From: Halisarca cf. caerulea | Taxonomy: Eukaryota; Porifera; Demospongiae; Chondrillida; Halisarcidae | Reading direction: 5' to 3' | NCBI GenBank assembly: GCA_963170055.1 | Contig: CAUJGJ010000188.1 | Span: forward strand, 236,171-300,170 | Length of the DNA: 64,000 bases | In this document: positions 24,989 through 42,719 of the stretch, in pieces | How the letters are laid out: every line of letters begins with the position of its first letter | How positions within the stretch are numbered: the stretch's first letter is position 1 | Program-made: the position numbers and the translations under genes | The notes under the pieces: generated by a model | Told to the model about the DNA's origin: nothing | What the model saw: only the letters and a program-made list of their open reading frames with translations | The model's database searches: none

Positions 24989-25659
24989 TGATTAAGATTC
25001 TTAAATCCACAAGGGGCATGCAATATGGGAGTGTTAATGTGCAAAGATTGGGAGGAGGTACCTTTTTGCTTAAGGTCAGAATCATATTAAATTGTGAGTA
25101 ATAACGATACATAATTGTATATATTCAAACCAAGATAAATGAGAAGAAATAATTAATTACTACAGTCATTATACAGTATAAATTGTTTTTCCAAAGCCAT
25201 GTCCCTATTATGACAAAGGAGGCCTGGTGATTACATCATTTTTAGTCACATGATGTCAAATAAAATGGCCGTTTCTGTCATTGTTCAGCTGAAAAGTGAA
25301 TTCAGACTTAGAATTCTAGAATTAAATTTTAGCAACACTGGCTTGTTACACCTTACCTTTGGGAATTGTGATTAAAGTTTCATTTTTCAAGTCTTACATT
25401 TGTTCCCTGCAGTTAGTCTAAATGGGCACAGTATATTTGTTAGCTTTGGCAGTTTTGAAAGACGCTTTCTGAAGCCTCAAAACCCCCCTGCATATGTCCC
25501 TGAATATACTAACACTATGTATACCAAGCATAGACAAAAATCAATTTTGATACACAACAAACATAATCACAGAGGCACACATATGGAATCACACATAATA
25601 CTGGAACACCTACATATGTACGCAAGTGAAATACAAAAGTAACTGAAACTACGTATATA

Positions 25660-25854
25660 CAGAGGAACCTCCGATAGTGGACTCTCCCAAATAAGGACAC
25701 AGCAAAAATAAACCTCTATAAAGGACACAACTTACAGTCCCAGTAAAATTCCTACAATACTCTTTGAACCTACAAAGAGGGAAACCTCTCTACAAAGAAC
25801 AAATCAACTGAATTTATGTAGTCCCCAAAGTGTCTGTGTTCAGCGGTTTCACTG
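25660..25854. mobile_element. CAG(A/T)GGAACCTC MITE, 195 bp
   Basis: The left end CAGAGGAACCTCCGATAGTG pairs with the inverted right end CAGTGAAACCGCTGAACACA, with TA outside both. The interior reads like alternating 'aacctct.taaaggacac' motifs and matches 1,852-2,057. Confidence 0.75.
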
Positions 25855-26031
25855 TACATGATGCCCATGTACGTAAATGTTGCTGACAATACTGTACAAC
25901 AGACAATACAATAATTTCTGGTGAAATATGATTCATTTCACCAGCAATATACAATTACTGTGGTATTATGATGCAACAGAGCCCTGAGTTCAATTTCAAT
26001 GTTTCATACTAAAAATGTATTATGGATATTA

Positions 26032-27923
26032 TCAAAGGGCAATCGTGACTATATGTGGATGACAGTCTAAAGGTCCAACTAGAAACCTAGGAATGCCAAA
26101 TATCACTGTATAAGACACAATGACATAATATTCATACGTTATTATTGTTTTCATACATAATGACTCATGGAAAACATCAAAGTGCAGGATGCTCAAACTC
26201 TTGTTTTCTGCATCCACATAATTGCAAAAAGACTGACATCAGTGACATCACACAACAAATAATATAAGTAACACCTTATGCATTTCTATTATCACCTGAG
26301 ACCAGTATAAGTTGTGGAACCACTGTAAAATGATCAACAATGGAACCTGAAACAATGATCGGTGCCAACTTTGATGCTCTGTCAACAGCATATCTGCATA
26401 TCACAGTCTGGTGGCTACCCCAAACAGTGAGCTTCGCAGACAGGGTCTACTGTACAGTTGGCATACAAAACTAATTGCAGATGATGAGTAACAGCAGTGA
26501 AATTAGAAACTTCTACAAGCAGTAGTGAGGATCAAGTGAGGGCGGGTAATGGAGGGAGTGGGGTTCCTTCTTCCACCCCACAAATGTGTACATACGTACA
26601 TACATCTGCCATAGAAGTAAGCTGGCAAGAATAGTAACAACAAAGATCTCCCCTTATTCCAAATGAATATCAGAGGTACATAGCTCTCCAGAGTGGAGTA
26701 GCAATCTCATCCATACAATACAATTACGCCCTGTACATACATACTGTTCATGTGCCTGCTGATCAGCAAACATGCTATTAAATATGGCAATATCATTTAG
26801 GTAAAGGATGTCAGGTCACACTAAAGGAAGCTACTTCACACACAGTGAAGATAGATATTTTGTGATGGCATTTACCCATGGAAGTCAGCAAGAAATGACG
26901 CATAAGGTGAGCTAGCCAATTCATAGAAAGGAATCGTAGAATTGAGGATGAAGCAGATAGACTACTTCAACAACTCAGTAATTTCCCAGGTAGAAATAAT
27001 TTACCATCTCCTTCAAAATCTCTTCCAAACATCCACATTTAAGTCCTCATGCCTCGTGTACAATGAAACATGCTTAGTACATACAAAGGGGGTACTAAAT
27101 CAGTACTCATTATCAAAGGCACTTACTATCAAGGTTAGTCTATACAAAGATGGGGTCTCTATAGTCCATGAATGTGAGGTATAACACAAAGACAGAATGA
27201 AGAGTACGCTCTATCCAGGAGTTTGTACTAAACCAGGTATGTACTTACCAAGAAAGTTCTACTGTATGTACACTATTATCTATGTTCCTGGGTTATCTTA
27301 ACAATAGCACAATGATATTAACACTTCACATGACGAACAGTTTACACCTGCGTGTAGATACTTCAACAAGCTTAAAGTAAACACAATGATACAGCTCCGT
27401 ACTGACTACCGTACTGAAATAGACTACCCTTACACGAATCATCGGTGTGATGAATGATCGTTCGAACTACCTTATCTCCTATGTACTTTAGGATTTAATT
27501 AATGGAACAGAAAAGAAGACGAACTAATGAAAGGTTAAAACGGCACTGCATTGACCACACGTTAGTCCCACCAGACTCCTTATATTATGGTCCCACGTTC
27601 AGTACACAACAAGAATCTATATTCTGTTTGCAACACAAGATAACACAAATCTGATACGAATTTGTACGGGTGTGGGGTGTGGGCAAATTGAGGGCGGACT
27701 TCCCTTGTATCATAGACATTCGAATAGGCCGTTCAGGAACAAACCTTCGTGGAACTGTTCGGTTTATTAACTGAACATGAGCCAATATTATTCTAAGTAA
27801 AAGGTAAGGATCAATAAAATTACTTACCAAAGGAAAATATTCTCGGAAAATCGTGAGCCAATAACTAGCGTCTTCACCAATTTTTGGACAATTTTGGCGC
27901 TGAATCGTCTGTGACGTCGACAT
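26032..27923 (-). CDS. Unrecognised 144-aa protein, 6 exons
   Basis: Exons: 27923-27828, 26961-26876, 26774-26745, 26393-26296, 26207-26157, 26105-26032. All introns are GT..AG, the phases (0, 2, 2, 1, 1) chain without conflict, and the sum is exactly 145 codons including TGA, which is strong evidence for a real gene. The second exon's acceptor is the weakest. The protein starts 'MSTSQTIQRQNC', has 'FYELASSPYASFLADFHG' mid-way, and ends with a hydrophobic beta-rich-looking part: 'APIIVSGSIVDHFTVVP', 'LILVSENKSLSILHFDVFHE', 'IFGIPRFLVGPLDC'. There is no signal peptide, zinc motif or obvious membrane segment. I cannot name the family. It lies head-to-head with RAP1GDS1, so the two probably share a promoter region. 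Confidence 0.62.
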
Positions 27924-28040
27924 ACAAAATTACTACGACTATCCTATAATATTACACAATACAGTACAATACTACATTGATATTATCCAATTGGACTTGC
28001 GCAGTCAGGCTGCATGTTGGGGAAACCCCTTACGTTAAAA
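27924..28040. promoter_or_regulatory. Bidirectional promoter region between divergent genes
   Basis: Only 117 bp separate the two start codons (27,923 minus and 28,041 plus). It contains an ATCCAATTGGA motif (27,987-27,997), which includes a CCAAT box on both strands, and AT-rich DNA, but no clear TATA box. The 5' UTRs overlap this gap or it is a shared core promoter; co-regulation is inference. Confidence 0.6.
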
Positions 28041-33426
<5,386 letters not shown>

Positions 33427-34111
33427 TTCCATCATAGTGTAGTTGTTTGATTTTGTATAACATTTTGGATTTCCATGTAAATTATATATTAAAAGTAAGT
33501 TTATTGAGCATTTATCAGTAATGCAATTATAGAATTCCATTGTATATACAAGAATTACTCTAGAAGCCCACACAAAGTATAATCTGCATGGTGTATAGGT
33601 CATCTTTGAAAGTTGACCAGACCACCAGGGTTTTTATAGCAATTGTTTTCTTAATTTTTAATCTCATCATGATTAAATGCATTCAAGCAAGTATTAATTA
33701 TTTCTTCTAACTGAGAACAGATACTATAGTAATACTACCAAGAATGTTGAAGCAAAGCAAGTTGAAAAAAATTGATGATACGTACAAACTTATAATTATA
33801 AGCACAACTAGATGGGGCCCATGCGGGAGTGCATGTTTGAATGGAACCATATATATGCAGACAGCCACTAGTCCCACAATAACACGTCGTGCAACCGGTT
33901 GTGGGTGCATTCGATATACTGAATGCACATGCTTTATATACGTACTAGCTAGATAGTTTACAATTAATATTTTGATCAGGGTTTGAATCCATGCAGAATG
34001 CTCTTGCACCGATCCCCACTCTGCATGGCCTAACTACTTGAGATTTCATGTGTACGTAATTGTGCGCACCACATCAGAACATATTGATAGATCACGTAAA
34101 TACAATATAAA
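33427..34111. promoter_or_regulatory. RAP1GDS1 3' flank and HSCB upstream region
   Basis: A 685-bp gap between two plus-strand genes. ATTAAA at 33,486-33,491 could serve as the RAP1GDS1 polyadenylation signal. Positions 33,890-33,940 carry a short inverted repeat (gtgcattcgatatactgaatgcac). No core promoter element for HSCB is clear. Confidence 0.4.
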
Positions 34112-35297
34112 ATGTTCCCTCGGTGGAGTTCAATCCGTCTTGTGTGGTATGGCTTTCAAAGGTCGGCCTTTCGTTTTCCACTGATTGGAAAACACTCGAT
34201 TACATCGTCATCCATTGGAGAAATTCGATGCTGGAACTGTGACAGGATCTTAGAAAATGTTCACAAAGATAGTCCGCACCAGTTCTTCTGTGACTGTACG
34301 AAACGCGTTGTACTGCCGCCCTCTGGGAAAGACGGCTTTCGGATCTTAGGATGGTAATGCGCGCAATGTGGGACCTCTACATATGCCAAATCTATGTGTG
34401 ATCCGTGGACCCTATGCCTACTTGAATTACCAGTGACATTGTGTGATCATAGATATTATTATCTATGGTTTGATCATAGATACTGAAATCTGTGGTGTAA
34501 TTACCGCTACCCATGAACCATATAGGGTGGACTGTAGCTCAGATACATGTAATGGTTGTAATGTAGTAATAGTCTTATGTGTGATCTGTGGACACCTTTG
34601 CCTACTTGAATTACTAGTGACATTATGTGATCATAGATAATATAAACGGTTGACAGATGCATCATAGACCCTACAACATGGATACATGTAATAGTTGTAA
34701 TGTAGTCATTGTAATGGTTTAGTGAGTCATATACAAAGCCGTGATGCTGGCCACTAGCTAGTAGTAAAGCAGACGGTAAAGCACATCTTATGTTCCCAAT
34801 AGCATAGCTGAGTACTGTGGTCTTACATTACTTTGTGTTATTCTTTACACAAGATACAGTATCTTGAAACACTTGATGGGCCAGGATGGGTGTGTGGGTG
34901 TGCATGGGAATTGTGCTCATATGCCACTATGATTGATCTGTGCCTGGTGTGCATAGACATTCAGTATTGTGTGAAGTAGACTTCTATCAGGGTACCATTA
35001 TTTAGACTAGGGAGCCTTGAGCTGTAGTCACATGGTTTGCTAGAATAAACCAAATGAAATTTTGTGTAGGCTACTCTATTGCCGATGACAATTATTTGAA
35101 AAACTCTGGCTAGCAAGCAGTGAGATTGAAGTAGATTGATATATTCTTATTTTTAATTTGTTGAATGTAGGCTGCTATAATCTTAGAAAGTAATCTTATT
35201 GACTCATATGCAGCCTGTGTGGCACATGATCCCTTACAACTTGTATGAATGGTTGAAGAAGGTGTACCTTGCTCACTTTCCCCCTCCACACACACAC

Positions 35298-35350
<53 letters not shown>

Positions 35351-36632
35351 CACACACACACACACACACACACTGCACGTCCTCTTATGAAACTATGCTG
35401 TGATTACCTCTTGATCCATTATCTATCTTGTGTAGTAAAAGATCATTTCATATTGATAATCAAAAGTTGAAGAAATCTTTTCTCCAGCTCCAATCCTTAT
35501 TACATCCTGACAAGTACTCAAATAAATCATTGGTGAGTTTCATGTTTGTACTGTGGAAAGTGCTTAATATGCTGTCAATGGTTTCACAGAGTTTGACATA
35601 TTATCAATTTGGGATATTAGCCAATCTGCTATTATGTTAATGCTATAAAATAGTCATGAATTTGTTTACAAAAATTGTGGGATAATGAACAGTTGACGTA
35701 AAGCGATGGCATATTAATTGTTTTGTCACTGTATAATACTTAAAGATGAGTGCTAAATGTACTTATCTACTTCAAGGAAGAACAGCGAAATTCAGCTGAT
35801 CAGTCGTCTGTTGTCAATGAAGCTTACTCCAAGCTTAGAAAGCCATATTCAAGAGCGAAATATCTTGTGAGTGCATGTGGTGTCTTGTCAATTTGTACAC
35901 CAGACCCTACTATGTATCTCCATACTTCATATAGTGTTCAGTGTTGATTGCATACATCCAGGGAAATGCTCTATCATCTATAATTGTATGTTTGTTCATA
36001 GTAATTTCTCAGAAAATGCAGATTGCCAGGGTTCGACCACCATGCAAGATATGCATGTAGATTTGATGCATGTGTTGTATGTACGTATATAGCAGGATTT
36101 CTTTGGAGATAATGATGGGGGGGGGGGGGGAGCTAAATACAAAGTATAGTGTGGGGGGGGGGGCAGATCCATGTATGCATATGTAATATCCTAGACATCT
36201 ATAAAACACATGCCTGTACAGTGATGATAGAGGTGCATGCAGATATGTATACAGTGTATGGAGTGCAGGGGTATATACATAAGTAACTAGGGGGCATGCC
36301 CCCCCCCCCCCCCAGGGAAAATTTGAGTTCTTGGTTATATAAGGTTGTATTTGAGCCATTTTAAACCATTCAAGGCTAATTTTGACACTCAAGTAGGGCC
36401 TTCTCTATAGTAATAAAATGAGTGTCTGTGTGTATGCATGTGCATATTATATGTACATGTGTGTGCGTGTGCGTGCATGCGTGTGTGTGTGCGTTTGTGT
36501 GTGTGTGTGTTTGCGTGTGTGTGCGTGCGCACGTGCGTGTGTGTGCATGTGTGTGTGTTTGCGGGTGTGTGTGTGTGTGTGTGTGTGTGTGCACACGCGC
36601 GTGTGTGCATGTGTGTGTGCTCATGCACTCAT

Positions 36633-36698
<66 letters not shown>

Positions 36699-38567
36699 AC
36701 ACACACACTCGCAGATATATTATGGAGTGCAGGGGTATACATACTTAACTAGAGGAATCTGGGGGATGCCCCCTAGGGAAAATTTGAGTTTTTGGGTTAT
36801 ATAAGGTTGTATTTGAGGCCATTTTAGATCATTCAAGGTTGATTTTGACACTCAATTGAGTAGGGCCTTCTCTATAGTAATTTGCACTGCAGTTGGAATT
36901 TTTTTGAGGTGGAAGCTGGGGAGTTTGGGGTAGAAGCCTGATTGCCTGCTTTGTCTTGGTATTTGCATGCAATGAGAGTATGTACTTGGACAGGGTTTGC
37001 CACAGTATGTCATCTTGTTCAAGTTACTCTGCATCCTATTTTATCATGTCTGTAGCTTCATGTAGAAGGAGTGGAGTTAAAGTCTTCTCATGGTGGAGAG
37101 TTGGATCACAACTTTTTGATGGAAATTATGGAAGAAAATGAGAAGATTGAGGAAACTGATGATTTATCAGTCTTGACTGAAATAGAGGAAAGAAATTTAG
37201 GTACGTATGTACATACTGTATATGCCATACACATATGCATGTTGAATCACTGCCCTGGAATATTGTATGGTGTGTATATATTTTAGGTCTAGTTTCTGAG
37301 GCTGTTTCAGTGATGTTTACCTTATGTGCTCAGTGTTTCCCCCAGTATACCTGGAACAGGGTGCCCTGCCCTGTTTGCTTTTCTGAAAGTATTATATTTT
37401 ACACAATAATGGTATACATATTGTAGAGCTACAGTTCTCCATTTAGCATTTCCCACTGATCGTTTCTAGAGCATAGCTGTTTTAAATCGCTGAATTTCAC
37501 AGTATTCAATGATTATTGCCTTTTAATTCTACTTATCAGAAACGTTTTCTGTGTTTGAAGCTTTCCACACGCTATTCAGTATCTCGCCGAATTTTTCGCC
37601 ATTTTTTATGAAGTCATCGAGTAGGGCATCAATGCTAGATTAACAATACCCGCTCTGTTAAATTTTGATCCTGGGGGAAACACTGGTGCTAAGTATGGGG
37701 CTTACAATTACCCAAGGGTCTGTCCAGGTTTTAAGGATTTTTTTCATGGGGGAGGGGGTAACTGCAAGGGTAGAATGTTCAGACTATACATATATGCTGC
37801 CGTTCCAGTATCATGTATGTACATACAACCAGTTTGAAAACTGCTTCATTCAATAACTTTATTGCAAACCTAAATAATGAATTAATGACAGGTTTTAGTA
37901 AATTTTCACATTTCATAGATGGACTTCACTATTCTCTTTATTTACCATGTATTATATTATACTTCATCTGGCATGTGGAAGACATCATGCAATGCATGAC
38001 ATTGTTGCGGTTTCAGGCTACAACTCCTTTTCACATAAAATCCTACATGCATGACCATATCATAGCAAATTGGTTTTTGTTACTGATTCCCATAATACTT
38101 TGGTAGTTAATAATTTAGGAAAAAACAACGGTACAGCTAATCATAAAGGATGTTCAATCCTAATAGCCTACTTTCGTGTTTTTATTCTCTGCATGTGCAT
38201 ACATATGCATAGGTGTAGGAACCATGGGGGCTAGAAGGGCTATAGCCCCCCCCCCCCCAATATTTTATATTGTAGTCAATGTTTACCTGGTCATATACAT
38301 AGTAATGAAGTTATTATACTGCATATGAAATTGAATGAGCTCCCCCAAAGTACAAGTCATTCCTACGCCTATGATATGTATGTGCTTTGTGTGTATCAAT
38401 ATACCGCTGTAATCTTGCTTGTCATAGGAAAAGTTAAAGAGATCGAGGAAGAAATGGCATCTTCTTTCTCAAGTAAGAACTTGGATGTAGCAGGTGATGT
38501 ATTGGCTAAGATGAAGTATTATCAAACAATTTTAGACAATGTGGGAGCCAAGCTAGGCAAAGAGTAA
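34112..38567 (+). CDS. HSCB: Mitochondrial Fe-S cluster co-chaperone HscB/Hsc20, 5 exons
   Basis: HSCB is a J-domain co-chaperone that brings the ISCU scaffold to the mitochondrial HSP70 and drives Fe-S cluster transfer. Exons: 34112-34353, 35436-35532, 35777-35866, 37056-37200, 38428-38567; phases agree and total 238 codons (237 residues; human 235). Residues 1-30 are Arg/Ser-rich and hydrophobic, a likely mitochondrial presequence. C40-W-N-C43 with C60 and C62 is the zinc-finger-like module of animal HSCB, but the second half is C-x-C instead of the usual C-x2-C. The J domain follows ('[20 protein letters not shown]', HPD at residues 104-106, '[18 protein letters not shown]'). The C-terminal helical scaffold-binding domain has '[14 protein letters not shown]' and '[11 protein letters not shown]'. 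Short introns carry a ~180-bp tandem duplication and microsatellites. ATTAAA at 38,694 is a likely polyadenylation signal. Confidence 0.95.
34397..34660. repeat. ~180-bp tandem duplication in HSCB intron 1
   Basis: 'tgtgtgatcygtggac..tgcctacttgaattac' plus 'agtgaca.ttgtgatcataga' occurs at about 34,397-34,460 and again at about 34,577-34,640. Parts of the downstream unit (gatacatgtaatggttgtaatgtag) recur a further time near 34,680. Confidence 0.7.
35286..35373. repeat. (CA)n microsatellite in HSCB intron
   Basis: CA run with occasional CG/TA interruptions 65-150 bp upstream of HSCB exon 2. Confidence 0.95.
36258..36883. repeat. Direct duplication (~160 bp) bracketing a (GT)n array
   Basis: A block 'gtgcaggggtatayatac...ccctagggaaaatttgag' through 'tagggccttctctatagtaat' occurs at 36,258-36,416 and again at 36,725-36,883 with about 90% identity. 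A complex GT/GC/CA array (36,462-36,708) lies between. The first copy has a 14-15 nt poly-C where the second has cccccta. All lies within HSCB intron 3. Confidence 0.85.
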
Positions 38568-38693
38568 TTTACATATTAACTTAGTTTTGATATGTAGTGT
38601 GTTTGGTACATACATACATTCTGTTTGAACTTTTTTGCTGTTTTTAAAAATATTGTAGCAAAATTGTGGAGCAATATGATCAACTATTAATTT

Positions 38694-38699
38694 ATTAAA
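38694..38699 (+). promoter_or_regulatory. Likely HSCB polyadenylation signal (ATTAAA)
   Basis: ATTAAA lies 127 bp after the HSCB stop codon on the coding strand, in AT-rich sequence. It is the nearest good match to the canonical hexamer; use is inferred. Confidence 0.4.
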
Positions 38700-40860
38700 C
38701 ATTCCAAAGGAATTAGCTTCTATATAAACTCACCATTGGATGTAGCATTTGTGATTATTCATTTGCAATTTCTCACTTTTATCCGACTTAATTCATAGTC
38801 AGCACACGGAGGGTGTTTGGTGGCACTGGGATCTAATTTGCTATGTAGGCACCACCCTCTCTTATCCTCCTTATCAGATTATTTGTATTGGCAAACAAAT
38901 ACTTTGTCATGCAAACATTGATCATTATATAATTACTCTTTGTTTTGTATGATCAGTTGATATTGATGTATGGTGCATGTTACTTCCGTACAATGTTGTT
39001 AGAGTAGTAAAGTAAAAAATGTGAGATAAAAGTGTATAATGTATACACATGACTGGGGGTGGGGTGGAGAGTGGGATGGGTGGTATACGTAGGTTATGTT
39101 GTATTATCCTAAGTATAGTGATAACTGCCCCAACAGCAGCAGCTTACAATATACATCAGCAGGGCTGTACTTAGAGGTGAATGGTGGAAAGAGGCCTTAA
39201 TTTAGTTCTCTCTCTCACCCCCTACCTCTTTTCCCCCAGCACATCTTTTGCACCTATGAACCAACTAGTTTACCTTGTCTTGTCCCCCCCCCCCCCCCCC
39301 CCCCCTACACACACACACTCAGTTCACCAATAGTGTAGCACTGATAAGTACAACAAATTACCTGAGACAATGGATTTATGTATGTATAATTGTTTGTGTA
39401 ATATACAGCTATTCCTGGAAGCTAAGTGTATGTTCCTCATGCATCCTGGCAAGCATCTTCTACCGTACAGTATATGCTTTAATTTTCGTAGGGTAAAACT
39501 TTCATAGATCTTGGCTTTTACCAATTTATGCAGTTTTGTATTCACAGACAGCCATGTTCTGCCATTGCACAAGAGCCCGATCTAAATTTTTGCAGGTGGA
39601 TAGTTTCACAGATGGCTCAAAATCTGCAAAAACCATGAAAGTTTAGTCGCTCAAGCATTAAAGCTTATACGGTATCAGGCACTTGATATGCTGCCTCTCT
39701 TCCTCCTTTGGTAATACACATGCAGTAATGAGTGGGTTAGTCATTGACAGAAGTACTAAAAGTAAAAGTTTCACTTCACACATAAATGTACCTGCCTATT
39801 CTACACCTAACAGTCTGTATTGTAATCAAGCATGTATTGTATGATCAGTTCTGAACTCCTATTTAGAATTCTTGATCTTTATAGTATCACACAAGCACCT
39901 TTTGAATGTATTATGGCAGTGGAGGGATTTGCCTGAACTTGAGATGTTGGCTCTTGAGTCAATCTAGTTAAAATGAATATATAAGCTCATATGCAGCAGC
40001 TTTCTTGAAGTTGGGATTTATGCAAGCTTTGGTAAACACATCAGGAATATAATTACCTACGTATGTAGATAACTTTTACCAAAGGATTATCCCATTGAAG
40101 TAGACTGCATGCACTACAGTTGTCTAAAATCCACATGCAGATTATAGTGTGCGGCTCAGTACGTACAATCGTGTCTCTGTGTTCATGCCTGCAATTGTTT
40201 GCACTCACATACTGTAAGTATCTAGTTTATATGCACGAACACAAGCAGTTCTCACTTCTTGTTGTCTGGATCCATTCTGCTGACAATGCTTGTAAGTAGG
40301 AGCTTGTTCTTCCAATTTGTTGTGTTCTTGTATTTGCAGAAGATATCTGCACTGGATGGCAGCTTTAATTTATAGAGAGCATTTTCTGATTTGTATGGTT
40401 TCTGAATCACCAATGTTGATGGGCCAAATTTACAGGACACATTAGAGAACAACCTTTTCAGTTAACATGCCTATTATGTAATATGTAGGTATACACGACG
40501 TATGTATGTATGAATTGATATCTATCTATATCAACGTGTTTGCATCTGCATGTGGAACAGCATGACATTGTGTGAGCTACAGTGTATACAGTACTGTACA
40601 TGCAGTCCTCCTGTGTAGAACACCTTCACCTGCTGACAGGCCAAGTATAGAGTGGAATGACATGGCCTACTCTTGCTGTTTGGGAAATTCCTCTTATCTA
40701 TAATTATAGTGATTTTGCAAATACATACTGTATGGTTTTGATAAGACTGCAGACAGAAATTTGTGCAGTTTCAAATTTCAAGAGTCCACCATCTTACTGT
40801 AATATTGTGAAAGTGCTAAGCCATGATAGTTATTTGTGTACTGAAATTCAAATGTTTGTA
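38700..40860. other. Intergenic, no gene recognised
   Basis: AT-rich sequence downstream of HSCB. It contains a 22-25 nt poly-C run (about 39,283-39,305) and the MITE at 39,463-39,672. The open frames are short and family-less. Confidence 0.55.
39463..39672. mobile_element. CCGTA..GCTTTAA MITE, 210 bp
   Basis: The left end CCGTACAGTATATGCTTTAA pairs with the inverted right end CCGTATAAGCTTTAATGCTT; TA flanks both sides. Inside, 'gtaaaactttcatag' is mirrored by 'ccatgaaagttta'. It shares the CCGT end with 4,401-4,686. Confidence 0.75.
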
Positions 40861-40862
40861 AA

Positions 40863-41100
40863 CGATACCCACTTGATCAATACCCACTAGTCCAATACCC
40901 ACTTGACCGATACCCACTTGACCGATACCCACTTGACCGATACCCACAGACAGATACCCACTTGACCGATACCCACTTGATCAAGTTCCACTTGACCGAT
41001 ACCCACTTGACCGATACCCACTTGACCGATACCCACTTGACCAATACCCACTTTACCAATATACACTTGACCGATACCCACTTGACTGATACCCACTTGT
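40863..41100. repeat. 15-bp minisatellite (GATACCCACTTGACC)n
   Basis: About 15 tandem copies of a 15-bp unit with scattered substitutions (GATCAA, GACTGA, a shorter unit near 40,943). Because the unit is a multiple of three, the minus strand stays open in two frames as a WVSVK-type pentapeptide repeat. There is no start context, splice partner or homologue to support translation. Confidence 0.95.
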
Positions 41101-42719
41101 ATAATGCCTGAATAACATCATATGATTGATTATGAACATTTTCCAATAATATTATATATACGGTAGTGTGCCTGTTCCCCGTATGCGTATGTACATGTTT
41201 GCCGTCACACTTAGTGTCCTGTGTACCATTTCATGCAATGTATCTTGTGTTCTGAATTTTCCGTTGTAAGTGCATTTTGCCATTGAATCACATTATCCTC
41301 ATAAAGACATTCTATGTACACGTTTACCAACACTATGTGCATAATATCATTTCATTAAATGTTCCTTTATTGAGGTGTTGTGCTAGTCAATCTGTGCTGT
41401 GCACCATTTTTTCCGTCCTATCCACATTTTGCCATTGAATCACATCATCCTCATAATAGGACGTTCTATGCACATATTTACCCAACACAGAGTATAGTTG
41501 TGCATTCATGCAGCTGAGTTTTTATATGTTTCACATGTGCAGAATGAGAATGCATATAAACACATGCAAAATTAAGGCTGGATGTAAGACTGTATGGAGT
41601 GTGTATGCAAAGTGAAGGGCCACTAGGTGTGTACTGTATATGATACATGTAACCACAACCTAAGACCTTTCAACCTTGTTGTTTGTTCCATAGTTATTCC
41701 CCCTGGTGGTGTGCATGATGTAAATCAAACCTTACTTTACTTTTGGGACACCTCACTATCTGCTCAAGCCTTGTGTGTAGACAACCTGCTATTTTCAGAA
41801 TCATCTAATTGACCAATTACAATTTCTGGGATTCAGCTGGGATTGTGATAAGCAAACATTGCCAGAATTAGTGGTTTTCATCTTAGCAGTTCGTTTAGTG
41901 GTTTCAAGTCATGGTAAATGTTTCCCTGTTATTGGAGGTGACCCAGATCTTTGTATTTTAGTCTGTTAGTGTTTTCAGTAAACAGGGCTGAATTCAAGGG
42001 GGTGCTCCCATTTAAAAGTAAAAACCCTGGTGGCCTGGTCAATTTTCAAAGATGTCCAAGACCAGAAACATATTTTTTACTTTGTGTGAAACCTTATATT
42101 TCAAGGTTTACAAGCATTACAAGCATGCATGTGTAACTGCAGTGATGTATTCAAAAATCTGCTGAAGTGATCTAAAATGGCCGCAGATGCACTTTATAAA
42201 GCTTAAAAAAGCAAATTTTCTCTGGGGAGCATACTCCCAGACCCCCTACCTAATAGTACATGTTCCACACCTTCACAATACCACAGACTTACCCCCTCCT
42301 GGCTCCCTAAAAGGAAGTCTAAGCATGGTTACCTACCCTGTTCTGTCCCGTTCCGTCCTGTCCCATCCCATCCCGTTCCATATCTGAATATGTACACTTC
42401 CATATTGCAATGCCCCTCCTAAGATTTTTGGAATCTCAATTTGCTTCTGCCCCCTCCCCCCCTAGCCCCGAATCCCATATTTATAGCCCTGGTAAATATG
42501 TAGATAATTTACATTGTGTAAACTTGCACACTTGTATAACCAGCATGGTATATTCTTGGTTAAATGTTTATATCTGTTATTAAAGGGCCATTTCTCATGT
42601 GATTTGCAAAGACACTTTTGTCATTCCAGCTATGTGCATACTGTATAATGTATGTTTAGATTCAATGCAAGAAGGCATGTACTGTCACACCAAATCTTGT
42701 CCCCCCTAAACGTTGTCTG

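Larger units (their letters stand above)
24484..26031. other. Intergenic spacer with MITE and poly-G tract
   Basis: This spacer separates the start of the Tudor-PHD-MYND gene from the stop of the 144-residue gene; both are on the minus strand. It contains a pure run of 28 G (24,961-24,988) and a MITE (25,660-25,854). The promoter of the Tudor-PHD-MYND gene should lie just right of 24,483, but no core element is recognisable. Confidence 0.5.

Noticed and set aside
40877..41146. Minus-strand WVSVK pentapeptide-repeat protein
   Set aside because: The frame is open only because the minisatellite unit is 15 bp; no splice sites, start context or homologue.
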